DNA of 36,423 bases, taken from Alicyclobacillus pomorum DSM 14955. GTDB taxonomy: Bacteria; Bacillota; Bacilli; Alicyclobacillales; Alicyclobacillaceae. The notes beneath the pieces were generated by a model that saw only the letters and a program-made list of their open reading frames with translations, did not search any database and was not told the origin of the DNA. Numbering within the stretch: position 1 is the stretch's first letter; every line of letters begins with the position of its first letter. The DNA is taken from the NCBI RefSeq assembly GCF_000472905.1, contig NZ_AXAR01000017.1:1-36423 (forward strand), in the 5' to 3' direction. Positions 7,930-17,118 of this stretch are shown one piece after another. The position numbers and the translations under genes were made by a program.

Positions 7930-9624
7930 GTGGATATGAAACACAGGGATCATGAGTGGAGGAAAATCCATATAACTCCGGTGAAACAAAGGGTATTCTA
8001 CGTCCTTATTGGCTTAATGTGGATATTTTTTTCTGGATGGTTGATGACGCACTGGGTACAGTATCCTGTCACTGTATTTGGTTTGTGGATTTTCGGAACC
8101 GTAGTCGTACCGGTGGTTCTGCTCATCCTTTTCCGACAGCACAAAGCATTGCGCGATACGCGCGAGGAATACAGGTTGTTTGTTGAGCGCATTCGACAAC
8201 CGATTTTGATTCACGGTGATGGCATCATTCTCGATGCCAATCGGTATGCCGTGGATCTTTTTTGTGCGCGCAACAAAGAGGAACTCATTGGGAAGCCTGT
8301 CTTTGACTTCGTTTGTCCGGAATATCGCGAAGTTGTACAGGAGAGAATTGGTCGATTGAAGCAAGGCATCGCTACGGATGCTTTGGAGGAACAGATTCTG
8401 ACACTGACTGGAGAGGTTCGGGTCGTCGAGATTGTTGGCGTGCCCGTGACGTATAATGGTCGACCAGCCATCAAATGCATGATTCGGGACATGACGCAAC
8501 GGAAGCAGACGGAGGAGAACCTCAAGCGCGTGGCGGAGTTGTTTCGCTTAATAGAACAAAACATGACTGATGCGATAGCTGTCATGAACGTGGATGGAAC
8601 CGCAGAGTATATTTCCCCGTCACACACACATTTGATTGGTCGTCACCTCGTTGCAGAAGGTGGAAAATATATTTCCGAAGCTGTGCATCCAGATGATTTG
8701 CCGCGTATCAAAACATTGTTTCAAGGACATAGTCCATTCCGGACGGAGTGCCGTGTGAAGCATGCATCGGGCCGGTGGATCACGGTAGAAATGAGTGGGG
8801 TCCCGGTCATCGATGAGCAGCAGAACGTGAGACGCATGGTGTTGGTATGTCGGGACATCACGGAGCGCAAAGAATCTGAAGCGATGTTGCGAAAGTCGGA
8901 CAAGCTGGCAGCGGTCGGAGAGTTGGCCGCAGGCGTGGCGCACGAGATCCGGAACCCGTTGACCGCCTTGAAGGGATTTACTCAGATCCTGCGGGCCAAG
9001 GCATCGTCCCACGACCTGCCCTTCTACGAGATTATGCACAGTGAATTGCAGCGTATCGAGGTGATTACGAATGAACTCCTCATGCTTGCAAAGCCTCGAG
9101 AGTGCAAATTCAAAGCGGTTCAGGTGGTCTCCATCGTACAGGAGGTCATCACCCTTTTGAGTTCACGGGCGGTCCTGAACAACGTACAAATTCACCAGGA
9201 GTTTGAGCAGAACACGCCGATGGTCCAATGCGATGAGAACCAGTTGAAACAGGTATTCATCAATGTCATCAAGAATGCCATCGAGGCGATGCCTCGCGGT
9301 GGTAACTTGTATGTGAGGATCCAGTCGCAGGGAGACAGGGTGTACTTGGAGTTCGTGGACGAGGGGAATGGGATTGCAGCCGAGCATTTGCCCCTGATTG
9401 GACAACCGTTCTTCACCACTAAGGAAACCGGTACGGGGCTTGGTCTGATGGTCAGTTATAAAATCATTCAAGGCCATGGCGGCACGATGGACATTCAAAG
9501 TCAAGTTGGGTCTGGGACCACCGTGACCATCTCGCTTCCTGCTGTCACGATGGCTTCTGACCAACTACGGAATCACACTCGTGAAAACTTCGTCAATACA
9601 GATTCCTTCGGCATCGCTCAATGA
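7930..9624 (+). CDS. Membrane-anchored PAS sensor histidine kinase (sporulation-kinase type)
   Basis: Autophosphorylating sensor kinase of about 564 aa. Two N-terminal membrane helices (about residues 20-70) are followed by a PAS domain (about 85-200), a second PAS/PAC domain (about 205-325), and a HisKA domain with His338 in GVAHEIRNPL. The C-terminal HATPase has an N box (NVIKNAIEAMP), a G1-type DEGNGI and GTGLGL. This architecture is typical of the Kin kinases that feed Spo0F/Spo0A, but the signal is unknown. No response regulator is adjacent, so it is an orphan. The frame extends to a TTG at 7882; the GTG at 7930 is preferred because GAGAGG ends 9 nt before it, with the ATG at 7936 as alternative. 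Confidence 0.88.
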   Translation: MDMKHRDHEWRKIHITPVKQRVFYVLIGLMWIFFSGWLMTHWVQYPVTVFGLWIFGTVVVPVVLLILFRQHKALRDTREEYRLFVERIRQPILIHGDGIILDANRYAVDLFCARNKEELIGKPVFDFVCPEYREVVQERIGRLKQGIATDALEEQILTLTGEVRVVEIVGVPVTYNGRPAIKCMIRDMTQRKQTEENLKRVAELFRLIEQNMTDAIAVMNVDGTAEYISPSHTHLIGRHLVAEGGKYISEAVHPDDLPRIKTLFQGHSPFRTECRVKHASGRWITVEMSGVPVIDEQQNVRRMVLVCRDITERKESEAMLRKSDKLAAVGELAAGVAHEIRNPLTALKGFTQILRAKASSHDLPFYEIMHSELQRIEVITNELLMLAKPRECKFKAVQVVSIVQEVITLLSSRAVLNNVQIHQEFEQNTPMVQCDENQLKQVFINVIKNAIEAMPRGGNLYVRIQSQGDRVYLEFVDEGNGIAAEHLPLIGQPFFTTKETGTGLGLMVSYKIIQGHGGTMDIQSQVGSGTTVTISLPAVTMASDQLRNHTRENFVNTDSFGIAQ

Positions 9625-9710
9625 GCTGTCCAGGGGCTTGTACAAAGATGCTTCGGTGGATGGTCTTTAGCGCTTTCCATGTTGGAATGAGCGATTGCAA
9701 TTGGCTTGCC

Positions 9711-9749
9711 ATAAGAAATACCCCGCTGCTCAAGCGGGGTATTTCTTAT
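9711..9749. terminator. Bidirectional terminator between the kinase and the permease
   Basis: AGAAATACCCCGCT and AGCGGGGTATTTCT form a perfect 14-bp stem with a very short loop. A/T-rich flanks on both sides suit both converging genes. Just upstream, AATGAGCGATTGCAA (about 9686-9700) may be a fragment of the palindromic repeat family. Confidence 0.9.
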
Positions 9750-9755
9750 TCTCTC

Positions 9756-11084
9756 CTAGGCGTCCTGCTGTTTCAGGGGAGTGGAAATCGGAACTAACCC
9801 TTTCGGTAGTACCCAGTAACTGGCGGCAATGGCGACCAGTCCTACAAGGGTGATAAGGGTAGCGATGATGGGCGTGGTACACACCACTCCTATCAGTACG
9901 GCGACTGTGACCACGCAGGAAACCAACGCGGAAAAGGTCACACCACCGCGCTTCATCCTGCTCACCAGCAGCAGGATCCACACGAGAATGACCGTGTAGC
10001 CGGGGAACACCATTAGATCTTGAAACGTCTGTCCTTTTGCAAAGAACGCCACGATGACACCTACGTACAGAAACAAGGTGCTGCAGAGCAGTGCGCGTAC
10101 AGGTACTTTACCTCGTGAAAGTCGGGCCAAAAACTGGGGTGCCTGACCGTGCACAGCTTGTGCGTAGAGAATGCGGGATGCTGCGTACATTCCTGTATTG
10201 ACCGCAGATAGGACAGCGGTGAGCAGGACTGCGTTCATGATACTCCCGACGTAGGGAATGCCAACCGCGCGAAAGACTTGGACAAACGGGCTCTCCGTAA
10301 ATCCCAAGGTATTCCACGGAACGAGGCTTACGATGACGAGAATTGGAAGCACGTAAAACAAAATTACGCGAAGGATGACACCGCGAACCGCCCGCGGAAT
10401 CGTTCTTTCGGGGTCCTGCGTTTCACCCAGAGTCATACCAATCATTTCAACGCCACCAAAAGAAAACATCACCACAAGCATGGCTGACAATAAGCCACTG
10501 ACTCCATGCGGAAATATCCCACCGTGTCCAAGCAAATTCTGCGCAGCTTCGTGAGGGTGTCGACCCAATACCAATACGGAACCGAGGACAACAAATAGTA
10601 CGAGTGTGGCAATCTTTACGCCTGCCAACCAATACTCCATCTCCCCGTAGATTTGAACGGGAAATAGGTTCGCGATGGTCATGATGAGAGACATGACAAG
10701 TGCAAGAACCCAGAGTGGAACGTTTGGCAACCAATATTGCATGAACGATGCAGCTGCGGCCATTTCTGCGGCCATGACCAGAACCCAGTTGACCCAGTAC
10801 AACCAACCTACGCTGTACCCTGTAAATTTGCCCAAAATCGGTTCCATCAGGTCGCGCAAGGTCCTTGCATTCGGTTGGCTTACGGCCAGCTCCGCCATAC
10901 TTTTCATCACGATATACAGAATCATTCCGCCGATGAGATATGGAATGATTACGCCCGGCCCTGCCAGTCCAATGGACGAACTACTCCCTTTGAAGATTCC
11001 AGACCCGATGGTTCCGCCAAGTGTCAGCATCATGATGTGACGAGGCTTTAACCGCCTGTCCATGTCAGATTTGATGTCGCTCAT
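9756..11084 (-). CDS. APC-family amino acid permease
   Basis: Secondary transporter of 442 aa with about 12 membrane helices. The signature near the N-terminus (RHIMMLTLGGTIGSGIFKGS, residues about 15-35) and the VFSFGGVEMIGMTLGE segment are those of the amino-acid transporter subfamily of APC (GabP/CycA/LysP-like). The ATG at 11084 is chosen because GGAAGGAG lies just ahead; the frame opens 18 nt earlier. It is divergent from aspartate 4-decarboxylase across 239 bp, so aspartate or alanine transport is a reasonable guess, not shown by the sequence. Confidence 0.88.
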   Translation of the reverse strand: MSDIKSDMDRRLKPRHIMMLTLGGTIGSGIFKGSSSSIGLAGPGVIIPYLIGGMILYIVMKSMAELAVSQPNARTLRDLMEPILGKFTGYSVGWLYWVNWVLVMAAEMAAAASFMQYWLPNVPLWVLALVMSLIMTIANLFPVQIYGEMEYWLAGVKIATLVLFVVLGSVLVLGRHPHEAAQNLLGHGGIFPHGVSGLLSAMLVVMFSFGGVEMIGMTLGETQDPERTIPRAVRGVILRVILFYVLPILVIVSLVPWNTLGFTESPFVQVFRAVGIPYVGSIMNAVLLTAVLSAVNTGMYAASRILYAQAVHGQAPQFLARLSRGKVPVRALLCSTLFLYVGVIVAFFAKGQTFQDLMVFPGYTVILVWILLLVSRMKRGGVTFSALVSCVVTVAVLIGVVCTTPIIATLITLVGLVAIAASYWVLPKGLVPISTPLKQQDA

Positions 11085-11176
11085 GTTGTCTCCTTCCCAC
11101 ATTGAGGCACGTCATTGCCGTGTCAAAGATGCCCCTTTATCGCTGTTATGCTTTTGTGCTTTTATGCAATAAAGTG

Positions 11177-11213
11177 AGTGTATGAGGAGAGATAGGTTTT
11201 GTCAAATGGACAA
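11177..11213 (-). promoter_or_regulatory. Strong promoter of the permease, with overlapping dyad
   Basis: On the minus strand, a perfect TTGACA (11200-11205), a 17-bp spacer and TACACT (11177-11182). The -35 box is covered by the small dyad TTGTC-AAATG-GACAA (11199-11213), a possible operator. Confidence 0.65.
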
Positions 11214-11323
11214 TCGTGGGCTGAACGCAGAATAGCTCCAGCACGCAAAGCGAATAATGATCTTCGGCTTCAAGAACGGACAGAACTGCACTGTGTGCGC
11301 CGCAGCGTAAGGAGTTGTTGGAC

Positions 11324-12958
11324 ATGGACTATGAACAAGCAGAACGTCGCATCATGGAGCGAGCATATGAGGGAATCAGCCCTTTCGAGTTTCGGAACCA
11401 ACTCATCCGTCTCGCGAAAGAGGGAGAGAAGAAAAGTGCACGAGCAATGCTGGACGCAGGCCGGGGAAACCCAAACTGGATTGCGGCGACACCCAGGGAG
11501 GCGTTCTTCGCATTAGGGTACTTTGCGGTTCAAGAAAGCCGCCGAGTGTGGGACGAGCACGACCTGGCCGGAAAGCCGAATGTCGCAGGGATTGCTGGCC
11601 GATTTCAGGACTTCGTACGGAACAACGAGCAGATGCCGGGCATGAAGCTCCTATATGACATCGTGGAATACGGGATACGGGAGAAGGGCTTTGACCCGGA
11701 CGCGTGGGTCTACGAGTTGGTCGACGGTACGATTGGTGACAACTATCCGATGCCGGACAGGATGTTGGTGCACGTGGAAAAGGTGGTTCACGACTACCTG
11801 ATTCAAGAGATGTGCAACCACGACACATCCTCTGGCAAGTTTGATGTGTTTGCGGTAGAAGGCGCAACGGCCGCCATGTGTTACATTTTTGACTCGCTTC
11901 TGGAGAACTACCTCCTTTCCTGTGGCGACAAGATTGCCATCATGGTTCCAATCTTCCCACCCTATGTAGAGATTCCGCATTTGGCACGCTACAACTTCGA
12001 CGTCGTGCGTATCAAGGCGACAGGGATGACCGACGCAGGCATCCATTCCTGGCAATATCCAACGACGGAGTTGGAAAAGCTCAAAGATCCGTCCATCAAA
12101 GCGCTGTTTTTGGTGAACCCGAGCAATCCTCCCTCAGTGGCGATACAGCCGGAATCCGTGCAACAGCTGGTCGACATTGTGAAACAGCACAATCCGAATT
12201 TGATGATTATATCAGACGACGTGTACTGCACGTTCGCTGATCACTTCCGTTCTCTGATGGCGGACTTGCCATTCAATACGATTGGTGTGTACTCGTATTC
12301 AAAGTACTTCGGGGTGACGGGATGGCGTTTAGGCGTTGTGGCGATTCATGAACACAATGTGTTTGACCACCTACTGAAGCAGTTGCCGGAAGACAAAGTG
12401 GAGATTTTGAACAAACGCTACGCTTCGCTGACTCAGCACCCGGAAGGCATTCGATTTATCGACCGCATGGTGGCCGACAGTCGCCAGGTGGCGTTAAATC
12501 ACACGGCTGGTTTGTCTACGCCGCAGCAAGTGCAGATGGCGCTGTTTTCTGTGTTTGCTCTATTGGACAAAGAGCAACGCTACAAGCAACTGACGAAGGA
12601 CATTTGCCGTCGACGCAAGCAGCTTCTTTACGAAGGACTGGGATTGCCAGTACCGAACGTGCCATACGATGTCAACTATTACACGGAGTTCGACCTGGCC
12701 GAGTGGGCCAATGCGAAATATGGCAGCGCCTTCGCGGATTACTTGACGCAGCACTATGAGCCGGTGGATATTCTGTTTCGTCTGGCGGAGAACTCTTCCA
12801 TCGTACTGCTGAGCGGGGGCGGATTTTACGGTCCAGAATGGTCCATCCGGGTCTCTCTCGCAAATTTGGATGACGACGCATATGCGCAGATTGGGCGCGA
12901 ACTGCACACCGCGTTAGAAGGTTACGTTGACGAGTGGAGACGGGCGAACGGAGGCTAG
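11324..12958 (+). CDS. Aspartate 4-decarboxylase (aspartate beta-decarboxylase)
   Basis: PLP enzyme of fold type I that converts L-aspartate to L-alanine and CO2, with side aspartate aminotransferase activity. The 544 aa match the unusually long AspD/Asd family, longer than ordinary aminotransferases. Visible landmarks are GRGNPNW near residue 48, VEGATAAMCYIF, VNPSNPPS, DDVYCTF, and the PLP-binding Lys327 in YSYSKYFGVTGWRLG. The ATG at 11324 has TAAGGAG 9 nt ahead; TTG codons just upstream are less likely. In several bacteria this enzyme is paired with the aspartate/alanine exchanger AspT to generate a proton gradient and consume acid. Here no AspT is present and the only transporter beside it is the divergent APC permease. 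Confidence 0.92.
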   Translation: MDYEQAERRIMERAYEGISPFEFRNQLIRLAKEGEKKSARAMLDAGRGNPNWIAATPREAFFALGYFAVQESRRVWDEHDLAGKPNVAGIAGRFQDFVRNNEQMPGMKLLYDIVEYGIREKGFDPDAWVYELVDGTIGDNYPMPDRMLVHVEKVVHDYLIQEMCNHDTSSGKFDVFAVEGATAAMCYIFDSLLENYLLSCGDKIAIMVPIFPPYVEIPHLARYNFDVVRIKATGMTDAGIHSWQYPTTELEKLKDPSIKALFLVNPSNPPSVAIQPESVQQLVDIVKQHNPNLMIISDDVYCTFADHFRSLMADLPFNTIGVYSYSKYFGVTGWRLGVVAIHEHNVFDHLLKQLPEDKVEILNKRYASLTQHPEGIRFIDRMVADSRQVALNHTAGLSTPQQVQMALFSVFALLDKEQRYKQLTKDICRRRKQLLYEGLGLPVPNVPYDVNYYTEFDLAEWANAKYGSAFADYLTQHYEPVDILFRLAENSSIVLLSGGGFYGPEWSIRVSLANLDDDAYAQIGRELHTALEGYVDEWRRANGG

Positions 12959-13011
12959 GTCACTATTTCGCACCTTTCTTCCGCTACATAACGGAAATTA
13001 GATGCTGTTTT

Positions 13012-13085
13012 TTGCAATTGAATTCACCATTCCATAGGCATAAAATCAACTCTGTAAGGGCTTTCATAGAATTCAATTCTTGCAA
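13012..13085. promoter_or_regulatory. Promoter flanked by long inverted repeat upstream of the PRD regulator
   Basis: TTGAAT (13018-13023), 17 bp and TAAAAT (13041-13046) form a good sigma-A promoter. The -35 lies inside TTGCAATTGAATTC (13012-13025). An inverted copy, GAATTCAATTCTTGCAA (13069-13085), follows 43 bp later with a 3-base insertion. The paired sites bracket the transcription start and suggest a regulator-binding pair or looping operator, possibly autoregulation by the gene at 13124. Confidence 0.6.
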
Positions 13086-13123
13086 TACACTTCCGGATCG
13101 TCAACGTGCAGGAGGGGTGAAAC

Positions 13124-15346
13124 GTGAACACGGAAGCACTGCTGGCGACGTTGCGTTTCAGGAAGTCCCGTGTTCGAGAGATATTTCACGACCTGCTGGG
13201 ACGCTCTGGAGCGACAACGACTGGAGAGTTGGCGGAGCGGTACCATCTGAGCACACGAAGTATCCGCTATGACCTCGATGAGATTGCGAAGCTGTGCGAG
13301 GACTTGCCGGTACGACTGATTCGTCAGCGTAACGGTGTGTGGCTGGACGGAGAACCCGACGCGAAGGCACACATCCAAGAGCAACTGCGGCAATCTCCTG
13401 GGCTTTCGGCGGTGGCTGTTCCGGAGCTCAGGTTGCACCGGCTACTTTCCGTATTGTTGACGGCGGAACAGCCGATTGTCGTCAAACAGATTCAGGATTT
13501 GCTCCAAGCCAGTCCACGTACGGTGTACGCCGACATGGACAGAGCAGAGTCCTGGCTGGTTGGATTGGGCTTACAGTTGACTCGCAAGCCGCATTACGGG
13601 GCGAAGGTGGAAGGCTCCGAGTTGTTGCGGCGCCACGCTTGTTTCAAGTTGCTGCTCATGGCTTGCCAACGGGTGGAGGACTTGGATTTGTGTGACGGCC
13701 CCGAGTCATTCTGCGAACGCCTGACGACTCAGGTGGACGGTCATGTGCTGGAAGGTTTTCTGGACGTTGAGGATCTGGTCCGGATTGTTCAACTACTTGG
13801 TGGAACGGTCCGGCAGCGTCCGCACAGCTCGCCGTGGTGGACGAAGGTCGCACTGTACGCCGCTGTCACTTTGAAACGAGTGAAACGCGGACACCAGGTT
13901 TTATTGACGAAATCTAACGTCAGGCAGCTTCAGGAGACGAGCGAGTACGCCTTCGCGGTTCAATTCGTGGACCAGCTGCGGAATGTGTTTCGCGTGACGC
14001 TGGGTGACGAGGAGTCTGCCGCGCTGACTCTGCACATGCTGGGATTGTACCCCAATCTTGAACTCGACGCGGCAGATGTAGAGTCTCAATATGATCCGTT
14101 TTCAGAAACCTTGGTGAGACAGATGTTGTCTGCCGTCGACACCGGACTTGGGGTCATGTTTAGCACGGATGAAGAGCTGTTTCGCGGGCTTATTCTTCAC
14201 ATCAAGCCAATGGTCTACCGCTTGTTGCACGGGGTGGCCATCCAGAATGAGTTGTTGGATGAGATCAAAGAGGATCACGCGTTGGCGTATTATGCTGCGG
14301 TGGTTGCAGGACAGCGGCTCGAAAGTCTAATAGGAAAGTCCATCAACGCGGCGGAGATTGGTTACATTGCATTGCACTTTGGAGCTGCACTGGAGCGCAG
14401 GCGAGAACGACCGCAAGGTGGCAGCGGCAAAATCCGGGCTTGGGTGGTCTGTGCTGGAGGAATCGGCACAGGGAAGATTCTGCAGTCCCGCATTGAGGCC
14501 AGTTTGACGAATCTACACGTGGTCCGAGTCGTGGATCAGGAGCAAGTGCAGAGAAAATCACTCGTGGACGCCGATGTCATCGTATCCACGGTGCCTTTGA
14601 CTCATGTTCCCTGTCCGCACATCGTGGTCAACCCGTTGTTGCCGCTTCCGGATTACCACAGACTCCAACGTTGGGTGGCGACCGTGGTTGGCGAGTCGAA
14701 CGCGGCATCTGTTGCAGCCCGTTTGAAAGCATCGATGCAAACACTGATCAGCCAGTATTTCGAGATTTTGGAACCGACAGCGGTCGAAGAGGAAATCGAC
14801 CGCATGCTCGATAGAGTGAGCCCATACCTCTTCTTGCGACAGGGTAGACAGGACAGCGAAATGAACACGGTAGAGAGAAACAGAAAGAAGGTTTTACGAA
14901 TGCTCGATGTACTGACCGAGGATTGTATCCGGGTTCAGAATCGCGCCCAGAACCGAGCCGAAGTCATTGAGGTGGCAGGTGAATTGCTGGTCCAGGCGGG
15001 GGCAGTGGAACCTCGATATGTGGAGGCCGTGAAAACGTCCTTGGAAGTGAACGGGCCGTATATGGTGATTGTGCCTGGCGTAGCCATTCTGCATGCGAGA
15101 CCGGAAGATGGGGTGCGACGTGTGTGCATGAGTCTAGTGACGCTCTCGGAAGGAATTCGATTTGGTCACAAGGATAACGATCCAGTGGATATCGCGATTG
15201 CCTTTGCCGCCGTGGATCAGCACCAGCACTTGCAGGCGCTCTCTGATTTAATGCGGCTTCTGGCGGACGAAACTGCGCTCAAAGACATTCGCTCGGCGGA
15301 TTCCGTGGCGCGCGTACTTGAAACCATTGGACGGGTCGTTGCCTAA
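13124..15346 (+). CDS. PRD-containing PTS regulator with EIIB-like and EIIA domains (BglG/MtlR type)
   Basis: Transcription regulator of 740 aa. It has N-terminal DNA-binding HTH modules (TTTGELAERYHLSTRSIRYD, about 27-46, and a second at about 115-140). Two PTS-regulation domains follow (about 275-330 with LTLHMLGLY, and about 350-430 with EIGYIALHFG). Next is an EIIB-like domain with Cys443 in VCAGGIGTGK, and a C-terminal EIIA domain with His657 in GVAILHARPEDGV. Such proteins are MtlR-type activators controlled by PTS phosphorylation. It starts at GTG 13124 with GGAGGGG ahead and is first in an operon with EIIB and EIIC. As no separate EIIA gene is present, its EIIA domain may also phosphorylate the EIIB; that is inference. 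Confidence 0.9.
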   Translation: MNTEALLATLRFRKSRVREIFHDLLGRSGATTTGELAERYHLSTRSIRYDLDEIAKLCEDLPVRLIRQRNGVWLDGEPDAKAHIQEQLRQSPGLSAVAVPELRLHRLLSVLLTAEQPIVVKQIQDLLQASPRTVYADMDRAESWLVGLGLQLTRKPHYGAKVEGSELLRRHACFKLLLMACQRVEDLDLCDGPESFCERLTTQVDGHVLEGFLDVEDLVRIVQLLGGTVRQRPHSSPWWTKVALYAAVTLKRVKRGHQVLLTKSNVRQLQETSEYAFAVQFVDQLRNVFRVTLGDEESAALTLHMLGLYPNLELDAADVESQYDPFSETLVRQMLSAVDTGLGVMFSTDEELFRGLILHIKPMVYRLLHGVAIQNELLDEIKEDHALAYYAAVVAGQRLESLIGKSINAAEIGYIALHFGAALERRRERPQGGSGKIRAWVVCAGGIGTGKILQSRIEASLTNLHVVRVVDQEQVQRKSLVDADVIVSTVPLTHVPCPHIVVNPLLPLPDYHRLQRWVATVVGESNAASVAARLKASMQTLISQYFEILEPTAVEEEIDRMLDRVSPYLFLRQGRQDSEMNTVERNRKKVLRMLDVLTEDCIRVQNRAQNRAEVIEVAGELLVQAGAVEPRYVEAVKTSLEVNGPYMVIVPGVAILHARPEDGVRRVCMSLVTLSEGIRFGHKDNDPVDIAIAFAAVDQHQHLQALSDLMRLLADETALKDIRSADSVARVLETIGRVVA

Positions 15347-15378
15347 TACGTTGAACTGGATAAGGAGGATGCAAATCA

Positions 15379-15648
15379 ATGAAAATTCTCGCGGTATGTG
15401 GAATGGGATTTGGTAGCAGCATGGTGCTCCGGATGACGATTGAGTCTGTATTGAAGGAACTGGGTGTCACTGCAACGGTGGCCACCTCGGACATCGGCAT
15501 GGCGAAGTCTGAGATGGCGGACATCATTGTGACGTCGTCCGAGTTTGCTCCCCTGTTGAAAGACAAAGGGGTACCGATTTTGGAAATCAAAAACTACGTC
15601 GACAAACAAGAAATGAAAGACAAACTGTTGACCGTGCTGCCGAAATAA
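15379..15648 (+). CDS. PTS EIIB subunit, ascorbate (Ula/Sga) type
   Basis: Cytosolic 89-aa EIIB with phospho-Cys8 in ILAVCGMGFGSSMVLRM, the P-loop of the UlaB/SgaB family. It carries phosphate from EIIA to the sugar bound by EIIC. AAGGAGG lies ahead of the ATG. It sits between the regulator (33 bp) and EIIC (18 bp), clearly one operon. The substrate may be ascorbate or another acid sugar/pentitol; none of the ula catabolic genes is nearby to settle it. Confidence 0.9.
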   Translation: MKILAVCGMGFGSSMVLRMTIESVLKELGVTATVATSDIGMAKSEMADIIVTSSEFAPLLKDKGVPILEIKNYVDKQEMKDKLLTVLPK

Positions 15649-15666
15649 GAAAGGGGACTGGCGCAA

Positions 15667-17043
15667 ATGGGCATCATCCACTTTATTGTTCATGAAATTT
15701 TGGACCAAGCCGAACTGCTGGTTGGTATCATCGCGCTCATCGGTTTAATTACCCTTCGCAAGTCCTTCAGCGACATTATCACTGGAACGCTGAAAGTGAT
15801 TGTCGGCTTCCTCATTCTGTCTGGTGGCGCCAACATCATTGTCGGTGCGCTGGCGCCGCTCGGAAATATGGTTCAAGCCGGATTCCACCTGCACGGTGTC
15901 ATTCCCACCAATGAAGCGATTGTCGGCGTCGCACAAAAGGCATTCGGCGCACAGACCGCCATCATCATGGGGCTCGGGTTTGTGGTCAACTTGCTCCTTG
16001 CACGGTTTACCCGGGCGAAGTTCATCTTCCTCACTGGCCACCACCTTTTCTTCATGGCGACTGTGATTGCCGTTGTGCTGGGAAGTGCCGGAATCACGGG
16101 GACCAACCAAGCCATCATTGGCGCTATTTTGGCGGGCACCGTTTCCACCATCATGCCTGCATTTGTGCATCCATTCACGAAAAAGGTGACAGGCGGCGCG
16201 GAATTCGCCTTGGGACACTTTAACACGCTGGGTTACATCACGTCTGCTGTAGTCGGTAAATTCGTCGGCAAAAACAGCCGAACCACGGAGGAAATCAAGG
16301 TTTCGCCAAAGATGGGATTCCTACGGGATTCTCTGGTGATGACTACGCTCACGATGATGATTCTCTACCTGATCCTCGCCATTGCGGCAGGACCGAAGGC
16401 CATTGCGGATTACACGCAGGGTAGCAACTACATTATGTACTCTCTGGTTCAAGCGATGACGTTTGGCGCTGGTATCGCTGTCGTGTTGATGGGCGTGCGG
16501 ATGATTCTGGCGGAAATCATTCCGGCTTTCCAGGGGATTGCACAAAAGATTGTCCCGAATGCGGTTCCGGCACTCGACTGTCCGACGGTGTTTCCGTTTG
16601 CACCAACGGCTGTGTTGGTCGGGTTCATCTCCAGTCTCGTCGGCGGTATTGTCGGCATGTTTCTCATGGGCCCGCTGGGCCTGGCACTCATCATACCAGG
16701 CATGGTGCCGCACTTCTTCGATGGCGGTACGGCAGGTGTCTTTGGGAATGCAACAGGGGGACGCCGCGGCGCCGTCATTGGGGCCTTCATCAATGGCCTC
16801 TTGATCACTGTCCTTCCGGCACTGTTGCTCGCGTTCCTTGGATCTCTCGGACTGGCGAACACCACGTTCGGTGACAGTGATTTCTGCTGGGTCGGTATTT
16901 TTGGTGGGTTGATTGCCAAAACTGGCGTGGCTGGCGCGTACATCTTGACCATTGTCATCTGCGTCATCCTGGTTGGACTCGCGAGCTTGGTTACGAAGCG
17001 GAGTGCTGCGAAAGCCACTTCAGACTCTTCCATTCAGGCGTGA
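15667..17043 (+). CDS. PTS EIIC transporter, ascorbate (UlaA/SgaT) type
   Basis: Integral membrane sugar channel of 458 aa with about 11-12 helices, of the UlaA fold rather than the glucose superfamily seen at 948. Supporting segments are GLITLRKSFSDIITGTLK near the N-terminus, HLHGVIPTNEAIVG, VPALDCPTVFPFAPTAVL and HFFDGGTAGVFGNATGGRRG. A ribosome site AAAGGGG precedes the ATG. It is last in the three-gene operon and followed by a strong terminator. The transporter lacks any separate EIIA partner in the operon. Confidence 0.92.
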   Translation: MGIIHFIVHEILDQAELLVGIIALIGLITLRKSFSDIITGTLKVIVGFLILSGGANIIVGALAPLGNMVQAGFHLHGVIPTNEAIVGVAQKAFGAQTAIIMGLGFVVNLLLARFTRAKFIFLTGHHLFFMATVIAVVLGSAGITGTNQAIIGAILAGTVSTIMPAFVHPFTKKVTGGAEFALGHFNTLGYITSAVVGKFVGKNSRTTEEIKVSPKMGFLRDSLVMTTLTMMILYLILAIAAGPKAIADYTQGSNYIMYSLVQAMTFGAGIAVVLMGVRMILAEIIPAFQGIAQKIVPNAVPALDCPTVFPFAPTAVLVGFISSLVGGIVGMFLMGPLGLALIIPGMVPHFFDGGTAGVFGNATGGRRGAVIGAFINGLLITVLPALLLAFLGSLGLANTTFGDSDFCWVGIFGGLIAKTGVAGAYILTIVICVILVGLASLVTKRSAAKATSDSSIQA

Positions 17044-17090
17044 AAGAGCGGTCTCCTGAGCATGTTCGCACAGGAGACCGCTCTTTTTGT
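17043..17090. terminator. Bidirectional terminator between EIIC and the GntP permease
   Basis: AAAGAGCGGTCTCCTG (17043-17058) pairs perfectly with CAGGAGACCGCTCTTT (17071-17086) over 16 bp, followed by more Ts. The opposite strand also ends in a T-run. Confidence 0.92.
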
Positions 17091-17118
17091 GCTTTTCCCA
17101 CCCAACAACCCGTTTGAC

